A stretch of DNA of 5,576 nucleotides from Flavobacteriales bacterium. GTDB lineage: Bacteria; Bacteroidota; Bacteroidia; Flavobacteriales_F; PHOS-HE28. The notes below the pieces were generated by a model. The model was given only the letters and a program-made list of their open reading frames with translations. It had not been told where the DNA came from and did not search any database. Of the stretch, positions 1-5,341 are shown one piece after another (position 1 is the first letter of the stretch; every line of letters begins with the position of its first letter). A program made the position numbers and the translations under genes. Location: NCBI GenBank assembly GCA_025455765.1, contig JALOLX010000120.1:1-5576 (forward strand). Direction: 5' to 3'.

Positions 1-570
1 TATGTGCGTGGGGTGAAGATCGAGGACCTGCGCCAAGCCCTTTTGACCTTTGTGCCCGGTGCCGCACAAACGCCCGGTCGCCTCAACCTGTTCCAGTTCA
101 AGAATTTCCAGGTGGTGGTGGATTACGCCCACAACCCGCATGGCTTCGAGGCCCTGGGCAAGTTCCTCAGCAAGATCCCCGACAGTCCGAAAGTGGGTGT
201 GATCGCCGGTGTGGGCGACCGCCGCGACGAGGACACCGTGAACCTCGGCCGCCTCAGCGCGCAGATGTTCGACGAGATCATCATCCGCCAGGACCGCAAC
301 CTGCGCGGCAAGAGCGACGACGAGATCATCGCGCTGATGGTGAAGGGCATCAAGGAGGTGGACCCGAACAAGAAGTACACCATCATTAAGAAGGAGGAAG
401 AAGCCATCCGCCACGCCATCAGCACGGCCAAGCCCGGCAGCTTCCTCACCCTCTGCAGCGATGTGGTGCCCGACGCCCTCGCCCTGGTGCTGAAGCTGAA
501 GGAAGAGGATGAGAAGGTGGCCTTCAACCCGGCCGATATTCCGAACAGGAATAAGGAGTTGGTGGGGTGA
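1..570 (+). CDS. cphA: Cyanophycin synthetase, C-terminal part (5' end outside window)
   Basis: The frame is open from base 1 (Tyr-Val-Arg-Gly...) to TGA at 568-570, giving 189 residues. The real start lies upstream of the window, so the GTG at 4 is not a start. Seen: a DYAHNPHGFEAL motif (bases 121-156), then GVGDRRDED and an IIIRQDRNLRGK segment. This is the pattern of the Mur-ligase-like C-terminal module of cyanophycin synthetases. Known for the family: the enzyme is cytoplasmic and ATP-dependent and builds the storage polymer multi-L-arginyl-poly-L-aspartate. An ATP-grasp module adds Asp to the backbone and the Mur-ligase module adds Arg to the Asp side chains. Family members are usually about 870-900 residues, so roughly the last fifth is present. 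The C-terminus looks complete and no frameshift is seen. A strong hairpin follows seven bases after the stop. GC is high, as in trmD and rplS. Other Mur ligases share the DYAHNP motif, but the IIIRQDRNLRG segment favours CphA. Confidence 0.92.
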   Translation, partial: YVRGVKIEDLRQALLTFVPGAAQTPGRLNLFQFKNFQVVVDYAHNPHGFEALGKFLSKIPDSPKVGVIAGVGDRRDEDTVNLGRLSAQMFDEIIIRQDRNLRGKSDDEIIALMVKGIKEVDPNKKYTIIKKEEEAIRHAISTAKPGSFLTLCSDVVPDALALVLKLKEEDEKVAFNPADIPNRNKELVG

Positions 571-576
571 AGATCG

Positions 577-616
577 TCCGCAGGGTCCCCGCCGAATGCG
601 CGGGAGACCCTGCGGA
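577..616 (+). terminator. Strong hairpin after cphA, likely transcription end
   Basis: Bases 577-587 (TCCGCAGGGTC) pair perfectly with 606-616. After a single bulged A (605), 588-592 pair with 600-604. This gives 16 base pairs with a 7-base loop (593-599). It starts seven bases after the cphA stop. No proper T-tract follows (only GGTTTG), so it is not a textbook intrinsic terminator. It may instead stabilise the mRNA 3' end or belong to a palindromic repeat family, because related sequence occurs at 3661-3717. Confidence 0.55.
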
Positions 617-620
617 GGTT
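577..620. repeat. Repeat module A, copy 1
   Basis: The reverse complement of 601-620 matches 3679-3698 at 19 of 20 bases. The reverse complement of 580-590 matches 3707-3717 at 10 of 11. The two matched blocks keep the same order, so this is one related element of roughly 40 bases in opposite orientation, although its palindromic nature makes orientation ambiguous. It overlaps the post-cphA hairpin. Confidence 0.6.
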
Positions 621-675
621 TGATGCCGGGGATGTTGAAGCTGGCCAGCATTTGGGGGGAGGGGACCACAGATAC

Positions 676-1056
676 CTATGCGATAGTGGCACCGGATGAT
701 GCAGCATAGGAACCACGGATCGCAGATCTGCGGGAGCGGTGGTTGGGCTTCAGTCCCGCGTTACGCAACCGCTGTTCACAGGCCTGAAGGCCGGTGGTCA
801 GTTCACGTAGCGCGGTGCGGCCCATGAACACCCGGGCCAGCATGGTCGCCACATGGTCATAGATATATAACCGCTTGCAGTAGCGGTCGGCCTGGTGTTC
901 GCGACCCATGCGATCCATATGGCTCCGAGGGATCAGGTTCAGCATTTGCGATAGCACAGGCTGTCCGGTAAACAGGCTAACTTGGCGTATGTGTTGGGCT
1001 CGTGATGTCAGATACCTCGAACCTACACAACGAAGGGGGCTCAGGCCCCCTTCCAC
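676..1056 (-). pseudogene. IS4-type transposase remnant (DUF4372 N-terminal region)
   Basis: The minus-strand frame encodes 126 residues. Only the middle part, about residues 23-106 (bases 740-990), resembles a transposase: FTGQPVLSQMLNLIPRS, then EHQADRYCKRL..YDHVATML, then ALRELTTGLQACEQRLRNAGLKP. This is the conserved N-terminal DUF4372 pattern found in IS4-family transposases. Family proteins continue with an RRSTLADAN-like segment and then the DDE catalytic domain. Here the similarity ends at GLKPNHRSRRS, and the frame runs through repeat module B to an unrelated stop. The catalytic domain is absent, so the protein cannot transpose anything. The N-terminus is also odd: the family usually starts a few residues before FTGQP, where this frame has an ATA codon (988-990), and the first 22 residues are read through a terminator hairpin. 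Family recognition is from memory of the motifs; no search was run. Confidence 0.75.
709..739 (+). repeat. Repeat module B, copy 1
   Basis: This 31-base stretch matches 3764-3794 in direct orientation at 27 of 31 positions. Its last 20 bases (720-739) match there at 19 of 20. The reverse complement of 720-739 also matches 3719-3738 at 19 of 20. It contains a perfect 12-bp palindrome, CGCAGATCTGCG (721-732). It sits exactly where similarity of the neighbouring transposase remnant to its family stops. Confidence 0.65.
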
Positions 1057-1060
1057 TTTT
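1032..1060 (+). terminator. Intrinsic terminator, plus strand
   Basis: Bases 1032-1040 (GAAGGGGGC) pair perfectly with 1045-1053 across a four-base loop TCAG, and CACTTTT follows. The opposite strand has no T-tract after the hairpin, so it points right. No intact plus-strand gene lies between cphA and this site. It may therefore end readthrough from cphA, be left from a lost gene, or be part of the old insertion sequence end, where it would insulate the 1171 gene from upstream transcription. Confidence 0.65.
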
Positions 1061-1143
1061 CCATACCATCAGACTTTACCCGGACACCACAGCGAGTTCC
1101 ATTCAATCGGACCATCTAATTAGTTCATTAACCCGGAAAAGAC

Positions 1144-1151
1144 TATCTTTA
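1144..1151 (+). promoter_or_regulatory. Candidate -7 box for the 1171 gene
   Basis: TATCTTTA matches the Bacteroidota -7 consensus TAnnTTTG except at the last base. The local region (1111-1151) is AT-rich against a GC-rich background and lies between a terminator and a start codon. No good TTTG is seen at the usual upstream distance. Transcription would begin near 1156-1158, leaving a leader of about 14 bases to the ATG at 1171 or about 29 to the ATG at 1186. Confidence 0.35.
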
Positions 1152-1170
1152 TGGATCAATCCGAACGACT

Positions 1171-3612
1171 ATGACTAGTGTTTTCATGAAGTGCTTTCTA
1201 ACCGTGGTTGTTTCCTGTTCACTTGCTCTCGAAGGTTTTGGGCAAGCAACTCTACGTAAGGAGTTCTACATGACTAATGGCACTGTTCATGCGGTGGCAT
1301 TAAGTGGAGATACGCTGTTCGTTGGAGGCGACTTCACCGAAGTTGCCGCGCCTCTTACTTACGCCACCTCATTCAACGTCGCGACAGGCTTTCCTGACCC
1401 ATGGGCGGACCGTCCAAACAATTGGGTGCAGGATATTTGTCCTGATGGACAAGGGGGATGGTTTCTTGCAGGAAATTTTTCTGTTGTAGGAACGACATTC
1501 AAACCGAGTCTGGCCCGTTTGGACGCTGGAGGACAACTAATGTCCTGGTCGCCCGGGGGCAATGGGTTACTGAGCCTGAAGCGCGTGCTGCTGGCTGGCA
1601 GTTTGCTCGTCACTGTAGATTCGGATGATGAGATTCAAGTTTTTGATGTCGCTACTGGAGCCCATCAGGGATGGTCCGCTGGTGGCAACGGTACAGTCGA
1701 GGCCATAGCGGTCAAAGACCAGGTGTTATACATCGGCGGTGATTTCACAACATTCGAGGGCATGCCTAGGCAGAATCTCGCAGCAATCAATCTACAGACA
1801 GGCTCACTCACTTCATGGAACGTGGCCTGCAACGGCAGGATTTTGACGGTTGCAGCGCATGAGAGTGGACTGGTCATTGGAGGCGAATTCAATACGATCT
1901 CAGGTTTCTTTCGGAATAAACTCGCACTGCTGGACTACACTACCGCCTTGCCAACGTCATGGGACCCTGATGTCTCAGGTGATGTGCACTCCTCGTTTGA
2001 ACGGAACGATACACTCTTCATTGGAGGCGACTTCTCAGCTATCGGTGGGACATCCCGAGGGAGGCTTGCGGCTTTCTCTTTGGAGGATGGTGCTTTGTTG
2101 CCTTGGGCGCCGATTGCCGACGGTGTTGTGTATGACATGAGTGCAGTGGGTAGCAGCCTTTTCATCTGCGGTGATTTCAATAATGTCAACAGCAGCCCTC
2201 GGGGGCATGCCGCAGCAATAGGCGTTGACATGGGGGACGTGCTCCCGTGGGAGGTGGCGAGACCCAGTGGTGACTTCTTTGCAGTGTCAGCTCAGGTTGA
2301 CAGGGTGTACTTGGTCGGGAGTTTCACGGCCATGGGGGCGGTGGATCGAGAGAATTTCGCCTGCTTCAGTCTCTCATCTGGTGCCGTATTGCCCTGGTCG
2401 CCGGCGTTTTCTTCCAACACTGGATTTCCTCCTGTCACGGCTTTGCATGTGCATCAGGATCGACTTTTTGTGGGCGGCTCCTTCGATCAGATCGATGGCA
2501 TCCCTCGCACTAGTTTGGCGGAGTTCCAACTGCCGATCGGTCAATTGACTTCATGGAACCCAACGCTAAGTTCAACTGGACGTGTCCTAGATATCGATTC
2601 TCATGGAGGGCGTCTGTATATCGCTGGCTCTTTCAGCCAAATTGAAGGGCAGAATAGGCCAGACTTGGCTTCATTTAACTTGAGTAATCTAGACCTGACT
2701 GCTTGGAATCCGACAACGTCGACATCATGGAATACGAACGGTCTGGCGTTCCATCAGAATCGAGTGTATGTGGCCAATTTTCTGCAGTTTCCGGCAGTGG
2801 AGGTGTTCGACACCCTTACGGGATTGTCCATCCCATGGATTACCACCGGCGGTACACAAACCGCCTTTGGTCTGACAATAAGGGGCGATGCGGCGTACTT
2901 CGTTGGTCAGTTCAGCTCTGTCAATGGAGTCCAGCGGAACGGTGCCGCTGCTTGCGATGTTAACACTGGGGCACTAACGTCATGGGATCCAGGTCCTGAT
3001 TGCCCCGGTAGCACCGGAACCATGAATGCCGTCGCGTCAAACAGCGTAAGTGTGTTCATGGCCGGCTGTATGAACGTTATAGGCGGGCCCGGAGGAACTC
3101 CGGTCAGCGGTGTCGTCGCTCTCGACCAATTGACGGGAGCCCCTTACGGTGACCCAGCAGAGTTCAACTTGTGGCCGGAACCGTTATGCTTGTTCGCCAA
3201 TGACACCTTACTCGTCGTTGGCGGCTCATTCGAGGTCGTTGAACGTCAAACACGACAGGGGTTGGCCGTGTACTCATTGGGCGATATCGTTACGGATCTG
3301 CTTCAACCCTCAGCCCCTAGTCGAGATGGCGGCATGGTGAGCGTGTGGCCATCGCCGAGTCGTGGTGAAGCGTTGAATGTGATGTTCCCTGCAACGAAAC
3401 TGCCCATGCAGAGCGTATGGACAGAAGTCTTTGATATGCAGGGTCGCTTGCACGCCTCAGCCCACTTAATGAGCTCCATGAATGCCGTGGATGGGGTTTC
3501 GACCCTTTCGGTACCTACAACTTTGCTAGATACTCTCGGACCCGGAGCGTATTTGCTTCGCTTGCGGTCAGGTAGGGAGGTTCACTTTGCTAGGTTCTCA
3601 CTTACTCCTTGA
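1171..3612 (+). CDS. Secreted beta-propeller-like repeat protein with T9SS type A sorting domain
   Basis: The gene encodes 813 residues. The N-terminus (residues 1-25) reads as a signal peptide: one Lys, a hydrophobic stretch FLTVVVSCSLAL, then EGFGQA, with cleavage likely near Gln25. A second in-frame ATG at 1186 (MKCFLTVVV) would give a more typical signal peptide start and may be the real one. Residues 39-712 form about 14 degenerate repeats of 41-54 residues with the pattern LF(I/V)GGDF...R..LA.F.L.TG.L..W.P. The last 90 residues (about 724-813) contain VWPSPSRG, VFDMQGRL and GAYLLRLRSG, the signature of a T9SS C-terminal sorting domain. The protein is thus expected to cross the inner membrane by Sec and the outer membrane by T9SS, and to be released or attached at the cell surface. 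Repeats of this kind (delta-60/DUF5122-like) are thought to form beta-propellers. No catalytic motif was recognised, so the function is unknown; binding or adhesion is a guess. Its GC content is lower than that of its neighbours, suggesting separate origin or relaxed codon use. Confidence 0.9.
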   Translation: MTSVFMKCFLTVVVSCSLALEGFGQATLRKEFYMTNGTVHAVALSGDTLFVGGDFTEVAAPLTYATSFNVATGFPDPWADRPNNWVQDICPDGQGGWFLAGNFSVVGTTFKPSLARLDAGGQLMSWSPGGNGLLSLKRVLLAGSLLVTVDSDDEIQVFDVATGAHQGWSAGGNGTVEAIAVKDQVLYIGGDFTTFEGMPRQNLAAINLQTGSLTSWNVACNGRILTVAAHESGLVIGGEFNTISGFFRNKLALLDYTTALPTSWDPDVSGDVHSSFERNDTLFIGGDFSAIGGTSRGRLAAFSLEDGALLPWAPIADGVVYDMSAVGSSLFICGDFNNVNSSPRGHAAAIGVDMGDVLPWEVARPSGDFFAVSAQVDRVYLVGSFTAMGAVDRENFACFSLSSGAVLPWSPAFSSNTGFPPVTALHVHQDRLFVGGSFDQIDGIPRTSLAEFQLPIGQLTSWNPTLSSTGRVLDIDSHGGRLYIAGSFSQIEGQNRPDLASFNLSNLDLTAWNPTTSTSWNTNGLAFHQNRVYVANFLQFPAVEVFDTLTGLSIPWITTGGTQTAFGLTIRGDAAYFVGQFSSVNGVQRNGAAACDVNTGALTSWDPGPDCPGSTGTMNAVASNSVSVFMAGCMNVIGGPGGTPVSGVVALDQLTGAPYGDPAEFNLWPEPLCLFANDTLLVVGGSFEVVERQTRQGLAVYSLGDIVTDLLQPSAPSRDGGMVSVWPSPSRGEALNVMFPATKLPMQSVWTEVFDMQGRLHASAHLMSSMNAVDGVSTLSVPTTLLDTLGPGAYLLRLRSGREVHFARFSLTP
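1285..3306 (+). repeat. About 14 propeller-like protein repeats
   Basis: Hand parsing places repeats at residues 39-85, 86-132, 133-175, 176-223, 224-271, 272-319, 320-369, 370-421, 422-471, 472-524, 525-565, 566-617, 618-671 and 672-712. Core motifs include LFVGGDF (49-55), LYIGGDF (187-192 region), LFIGGDF (282-288), LFVGGSF (432-438), LYIAGSF (482-488) and LVVGGSF (681-687). Most units end in a SW or PW pair followed by a variable loop. Repeats 3 and 11 lack the GGDF-like core and repeat 13 is degenerate. The DNA is not conserved between units, so this is an old protein-level array, not a recent tandem duplication. Confidence 0.75.
3337..3609 (+). other. T9SS type A C-terminal sorting domain (coding segment)
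   Basis: Residues 723-813 of the 1171 gene follow a short linker (LLQPSAPSRDGG). The order is VWPSPSRGEALNV, a variable strand, TEVFDMQGRLHAS, then LGPGAYLLRLRSGREVHFARF. This matches the known order of type A domains: a YPNP-like opening, a D..G strand, a GxYxLxL strand and a basic last strand. The usual N of YPNPS is S here (WPSPS). In the family this domain is recognised by the T9SS translocon and is often cleaved off on export. Confidence 0.85.
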
Positions 3613-3660
3613 AGGCAGTACTGACATTCGTCGGCCGCTGGTCGTAAAAGTATTTGGCCT

Positions 3661-3717
3661 TCGCAGGGTATCCCCGAGAACCTCCGCCGGGTCTCCCGAG
3701 GCACGAGGGGACCATGC
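3661..3717. repeat. Repeat module A, copy 2
   Basis: Bases 3679-3698 match the reverse complement of 601-620 at 19 of 20, and 3707-3717 match the reverse complement of 580-590 at 10 of 11. Inside this copy, GCAGGGTATCCCC (3663-3675) can pair with GGGGACCATGC (3707-3717), allowing a two-base bulge and one mismatch. A small CGGG/CCCG stem (3688-3691 and 3695-3698) lies inside. It sits about 50 bases after the stop of the 1171 gene, as copy 1 sits just after cphA. Confidence 0.55.
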
Positions 3718-3718
3718 C

Positions 3719-3794
3719 CCGCTCCCGCCGATCTGCGATCGGTCAACGTTATCTTCTCTCGAAGGAACCCTGGGTCGCAGATCCGCGGGAGCGG
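3719..3794. repeat. Repeat module B, inverted pair (20-bp arms)
   Basis: Arms 3719-3738 and 3775-3794 are inverted copies with 19 of 20 bases complementary, separated by 36 bases. The right arm with its left flank (3764-3794) is the direct copy of 709-739. A smaller stem CCGAT/ATCGG (3728-3732 and 3738-3742) overlaps the left arm. In RNA the long arms would form a stable stem, which could end transcription of the 1171 gene, for which no other terminator was seen. No T-tract follows. Confidence 0.65.
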
Positions 3795-3800
3795 AGGAAT

Positions 3801-3850
3801 AGCCTGTGGCTACGCGCAACACGCACAGCCACCCGCTAGCCTGCGGCTAC
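3801..3850. repeat. Short direct repeat with internal inverted repeat
   Basis: AGCCTGTGGCTAC (3801-3813) recurs as AGCCTGCGGCTAC (3838-3850), 12 of 13 identical, at a spacing of 37 bases. GTGGCT (3806-3811) and AGCCAC (3827-3832) form an inverted pair between them. It directly adjoins the module B pair and may be part of the same repeat cluster. Confidence 0.45.
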
Positions 3851-3875
3851 CTCATCACCCAAGCGTTCATCCCCC

Positions 3876-4115
3876 TCACTTCCGCACCGCCCGCGCCAGA
3901 TAGATCAGGAGCACGGCGCCCACCACGGCGGCCACCAGGTTGCCGATGAGGTTGGTGGTGCTGAGGCCCAGCAGGCCGAAGACCAGGTCGCCCACGAAGC
4001 CGCCGACCAGGCCGAGCAGGATGTTCACCACAAGGCCGTAGCCTTCGCCCTTCATGAGCTTGCCGGCCAGCCAGCCGGCCACGCCACCAATGAGGAGGCT
4101 CCACAGGAGGTTCAT
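3876..4115 (-). CDS. GlsB/YeaQ/YmgE-type small membrane protein
   Basis: This 79-residue, very hydrophobic, glycine-rich protein runs from ATG (4113-4115) to TGA (3876-3878). Three membrane segments are visible, at about residues 3-19, 27-50 and 56-75. They are joined by a short basic loop (KLMKGEGYG) and a small polar turn, with a basic end (RAVRK). The opening LLIGGVAGWLAGKLMKG and the middle LLGLVGGFVGDLVFGLLG are typical of the transglycosylase-associated (PF04226) family. Despite that name, these are small inner-membrane proteins linked to stress responses, with no established enzymatic activity. Length is normal for the family. It lies downstream of rplS on the same strand, but a strong terminator stands between them, leaving only 27 bases before its start codon. 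It is convergent with the 1171 gene. Confidence 0.88.
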   Translation of the reverse strand: MNLLWSLLIGGVAGWLAGKLMKGEGYGLVVNILLGLVGGFVGDLVFGLLGLSTTNLIGNLVAAVVGAVLLIYLARAVRK

Positions 4116-4142
4116 GATACCAAGTTAAGAGTTGGGAACGAA

Positions 4143-4169
4143 GAAGGCCCCGGGGATGCCGGGGCCTTC
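4143..4169 (-). terminator. Intrinsic terminator after rplS
   Basis: Bases 4143-4153 (GAAGGCCCCGG) pair perfectly with 4159-4169 across a five-base loop. Read on the minus strand, the hairpin is followed by TTCGTTCCC, a moderately T-rich tail. It begins 18 bases past the rplS stop, a normal place for the end of the trmD-rplS transcript, and ends 27 bases before the next start codon. Confidence 0.75.
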
Positions 4170-4187
4170 GATGCGTGCGTTGGGGGC

Positions 4188-4556
4188 TTACTTGCCGTCC
4201 TTGCCACCCACCAGGCGCTTCTCCTGGATGCGGGCGCTCTTACCGCGCAGGTCGCGCAGGTAGTAGATGCGGGCGCGGTTCACCACACCCACCTTGTTCA
4301 CCTCGATCTTGTCGATGAAGGGGGAGGCGACGGGGAAGATCCGTTCCACGCCGACGTTGTTGGAGATCTTGCGCACGGTGAAGGTGGCGGTGCTGCCGCT
4401 GCCTTTGCGCTGGATCACCACGCCTTGGTATTGCTGGATACGCTCCTTGTTCCCTTCCTTGATCTTGTAGTGAACGGTGACGGTGTCGCCGGCCTTGAAG
4501 GTGGGCAGGGCGGTGAGCGGGGCGTACTCCTTCTCGAGTTGCTTGATGCGGTCCAT
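4188..4556 (-). CDS. rplS: 50S ribosomal protein L19
   Basis: The product is 122 residues, from ATG (4554-4556) to TAA (4188-4190). The frame is open further upstream, but that extension (starting SSVTGSS) resembles nothing in L19, while MDRIKQLEKEYAPL is a normal L19 start. Seen in order: FKAGDTVTVHYKIKEGNKERIQQYQGVVI (residues 20-48), the GSGSTATFTVRKISNNVGVERIFP core and SPFIDKIEVNKVGVVNRARIYYLRDLRGKSARI near the end. All are hallmarks of the family. L19 sits at the interface of the two ribosomal subunits and helps form an inter-subunit bridge. Escherichia coli L19 is 115 residues, so the length is normal. It follows trmD by 101 bases on the same strand, a common pairing, and is closed by a terminator. 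No Shine-Dalgarno sequence is obvious. TAATATTG on the minus strand (4629-4636) is a possible weak -7 box for separate transcription. Confidence 0.96.
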   Translation of the reverse strand: MDRIKQLEKEYAPLTALPTFKAGDTVTVHYKIKEGNKERIQQYQGVVIQRKGSGSTATFTVRKISNNVGVERIFPVASPFIDKIEVNKVGVVNRARIYYLRDLRGKSARIQEKRLVGGKDGK

Positions 4557-4657
4557 GACCTTGTGTGTTAGCGGGTTGCCCAGCGGCCCTCGACACGGTC
4601 GGGGGCATACGGTCCCGGATTCGGGCCGCAATATTACGGAAGATCCTGTTACGGAGC

Positions 4658-5341
4658 TCACTCCCCCGGTTCAAGCAGGTCCGGGCGGCGTTGGCGGGTG
4701 CGTTCCACGGCCTGTTCATGGCGCCAGGCATCGATGCGGGCCTGGTGGCCACTGAGCAGCACATCGGGCACCTTCCAGCCCTGGTAATCGGCCGGACGGG
4801 TGTAGTCGGGGGGGGCCACCAGCCCGTCCTGGAAGCTGTCGCTGAGGGCGGAGCGTTCGTCGCCGATCACCCCGGGCAGCAGGCGGATGATGGAATCGCA
4901 GAGCACCGCTGCAGCCAGTTCGCCACCGGTGAGCACGTAGTTGCCGATGCTCACTTCGCGGTCGATGAGGTGTTCGCGCACCCGTTCGTCCACGCCTTTG
5001 TAGTGGCCGCAGAGCAGGATGAGGTTGCCTTTCGTGCTGAGGTGGTTGGCCAGCGGCTGGTCCAGCAGCTGCCCGTCGGGGCTCAGGTAGATCACTTCGG
5101 CGTAGGCGCGTTCGCTCTTCAGCTGCATGATGGCGCGATGGATGGGCTCCACCAGCATCACCAGTCCAGCCCCGCCACCGAAGGGATAATCATCCAGCTT
5201 GCGGTGCTTGTCCGTGCTCCACTGGCGCAGGTCATGCACCACCACCTCGGCCACGCCCTTGGCTTGCGCGCGTTGCAGGATGCTTTCGCCGAACCAGCTG
5301 TCGAGCAGGCGGGGCACGGCGGAAAGGATGTCGATGCGCAT
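4658..5341 (-). CDS. trmD: tRNA (guanine-N1)-methyltransferase TrmD
   Basis: The product is 227 residues, from ATG (5339-5341) to TGA (4658-4660). The frame is open for 50 more codons upstream, but MRIDILSAVPRLLDSWF is the family's usual start and the extension has no TrmD similarity. The enzyme methylates N1 of G37 next to the anticodon in some tRNAs, using S-adenosylmethionine, and so prevents +1 frameshifting. Seen: YPFGGGAGLVM (52-62), SPDGQLLDQ (87-95), LCGHYKGVDERV (110-121) and SIGNYVLTGGE (131-141), the parts that build the knotted SAM pocket. RLLPGVIG (153-160) and SDSF (167-170) follow; Arg153 and Asp168 line up with the known Arg154 and catalytic Asp169 of the Haemophilus enzyme. 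PDYTRPADYQG (178-188) and LLSGHQARIDAWR (195-207) complete the tRNA-binding domain. Nothing is missing. It precedes rplS; the partners rpsP and rimM, found with it in many bacteria, are not in the 235 bases upstream. Confidence 0.97.
   Translation of the reverse strand: MRIDILSAVPRLLDSWFGESILQRAQAKGVAEVVVHDLRQWSTDKHRKLDDYPFGGGAGLVMLVEPIHRAIMQLKSERAYAEVIYLSPDGQLLDQPLANHLSTKGNLILLCGHYKGVDERVREHLIDREVSIGNYVLTGGELAAAVLCDSIIRLLPGVIGDERSALSDSFQDGLVAPPDYTRPADYQGWKVPDVLLSGHQARIDAWRHEQAVERTRQRRPDLLEPGE

Larger units (their letters stand above)
571..1170. other. 600-bp intergenic region with no intact gene
   Basis: From left to right this stretch holds the cphA-proximal hairpin (577-616), a 10-bp palindrome GCTGGCCAGC (640-649), a 7-bp inverted repeat CCTATGC/GCATAGG (675-681 and 704-710), repeat module B (709-739), a transposase remnant on the minus strand (homology about 740-990), a plus-strand terminator (1032-1060) and a candidate promoter (1144-1151). 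The remaining open frames look like chance frames and resemble no family I recognise. Confidence 0.7.

Noticed and set aside
123..716. 197-codon minus-strand open frame
   Set aside because: It is mostly antisense to cphA and then crosses the hairpin and intergenic sequence. Its low-complexity Ser/Arg-rich product looks like a shadow.
3587..3839. Three short open frames of 61-74 codons in the repeat cluster after the T9SS gene
   Set aside because: They run through inverted repeats, overlap each other on both strands and have no signal or domain pattern. They are explained by stop-poor GC-rich repeats.
3661..3850. Possible CRISPR-like array
   Set aside because: The repeats are inverted pairs and unequal copies, without regular direct repeats and spacers, and no cas gene is nearby.
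3847..4104. 85-codon minus-strand frame overlapping the GlsB-type gene
   Set aside because: It is in another frame of the same strand and encodes an Arg/Gly/Pro-rich product. The overlapping 79-residue frame has a clear membrane protein pattern and known family motifs.
4240..4764. 174-codon minus-strand frame across the trmD end and rplS
   Set aside because: It is an alternative frame of two well-recognised genes, with Arg- and His-rich low-complexity sequence.
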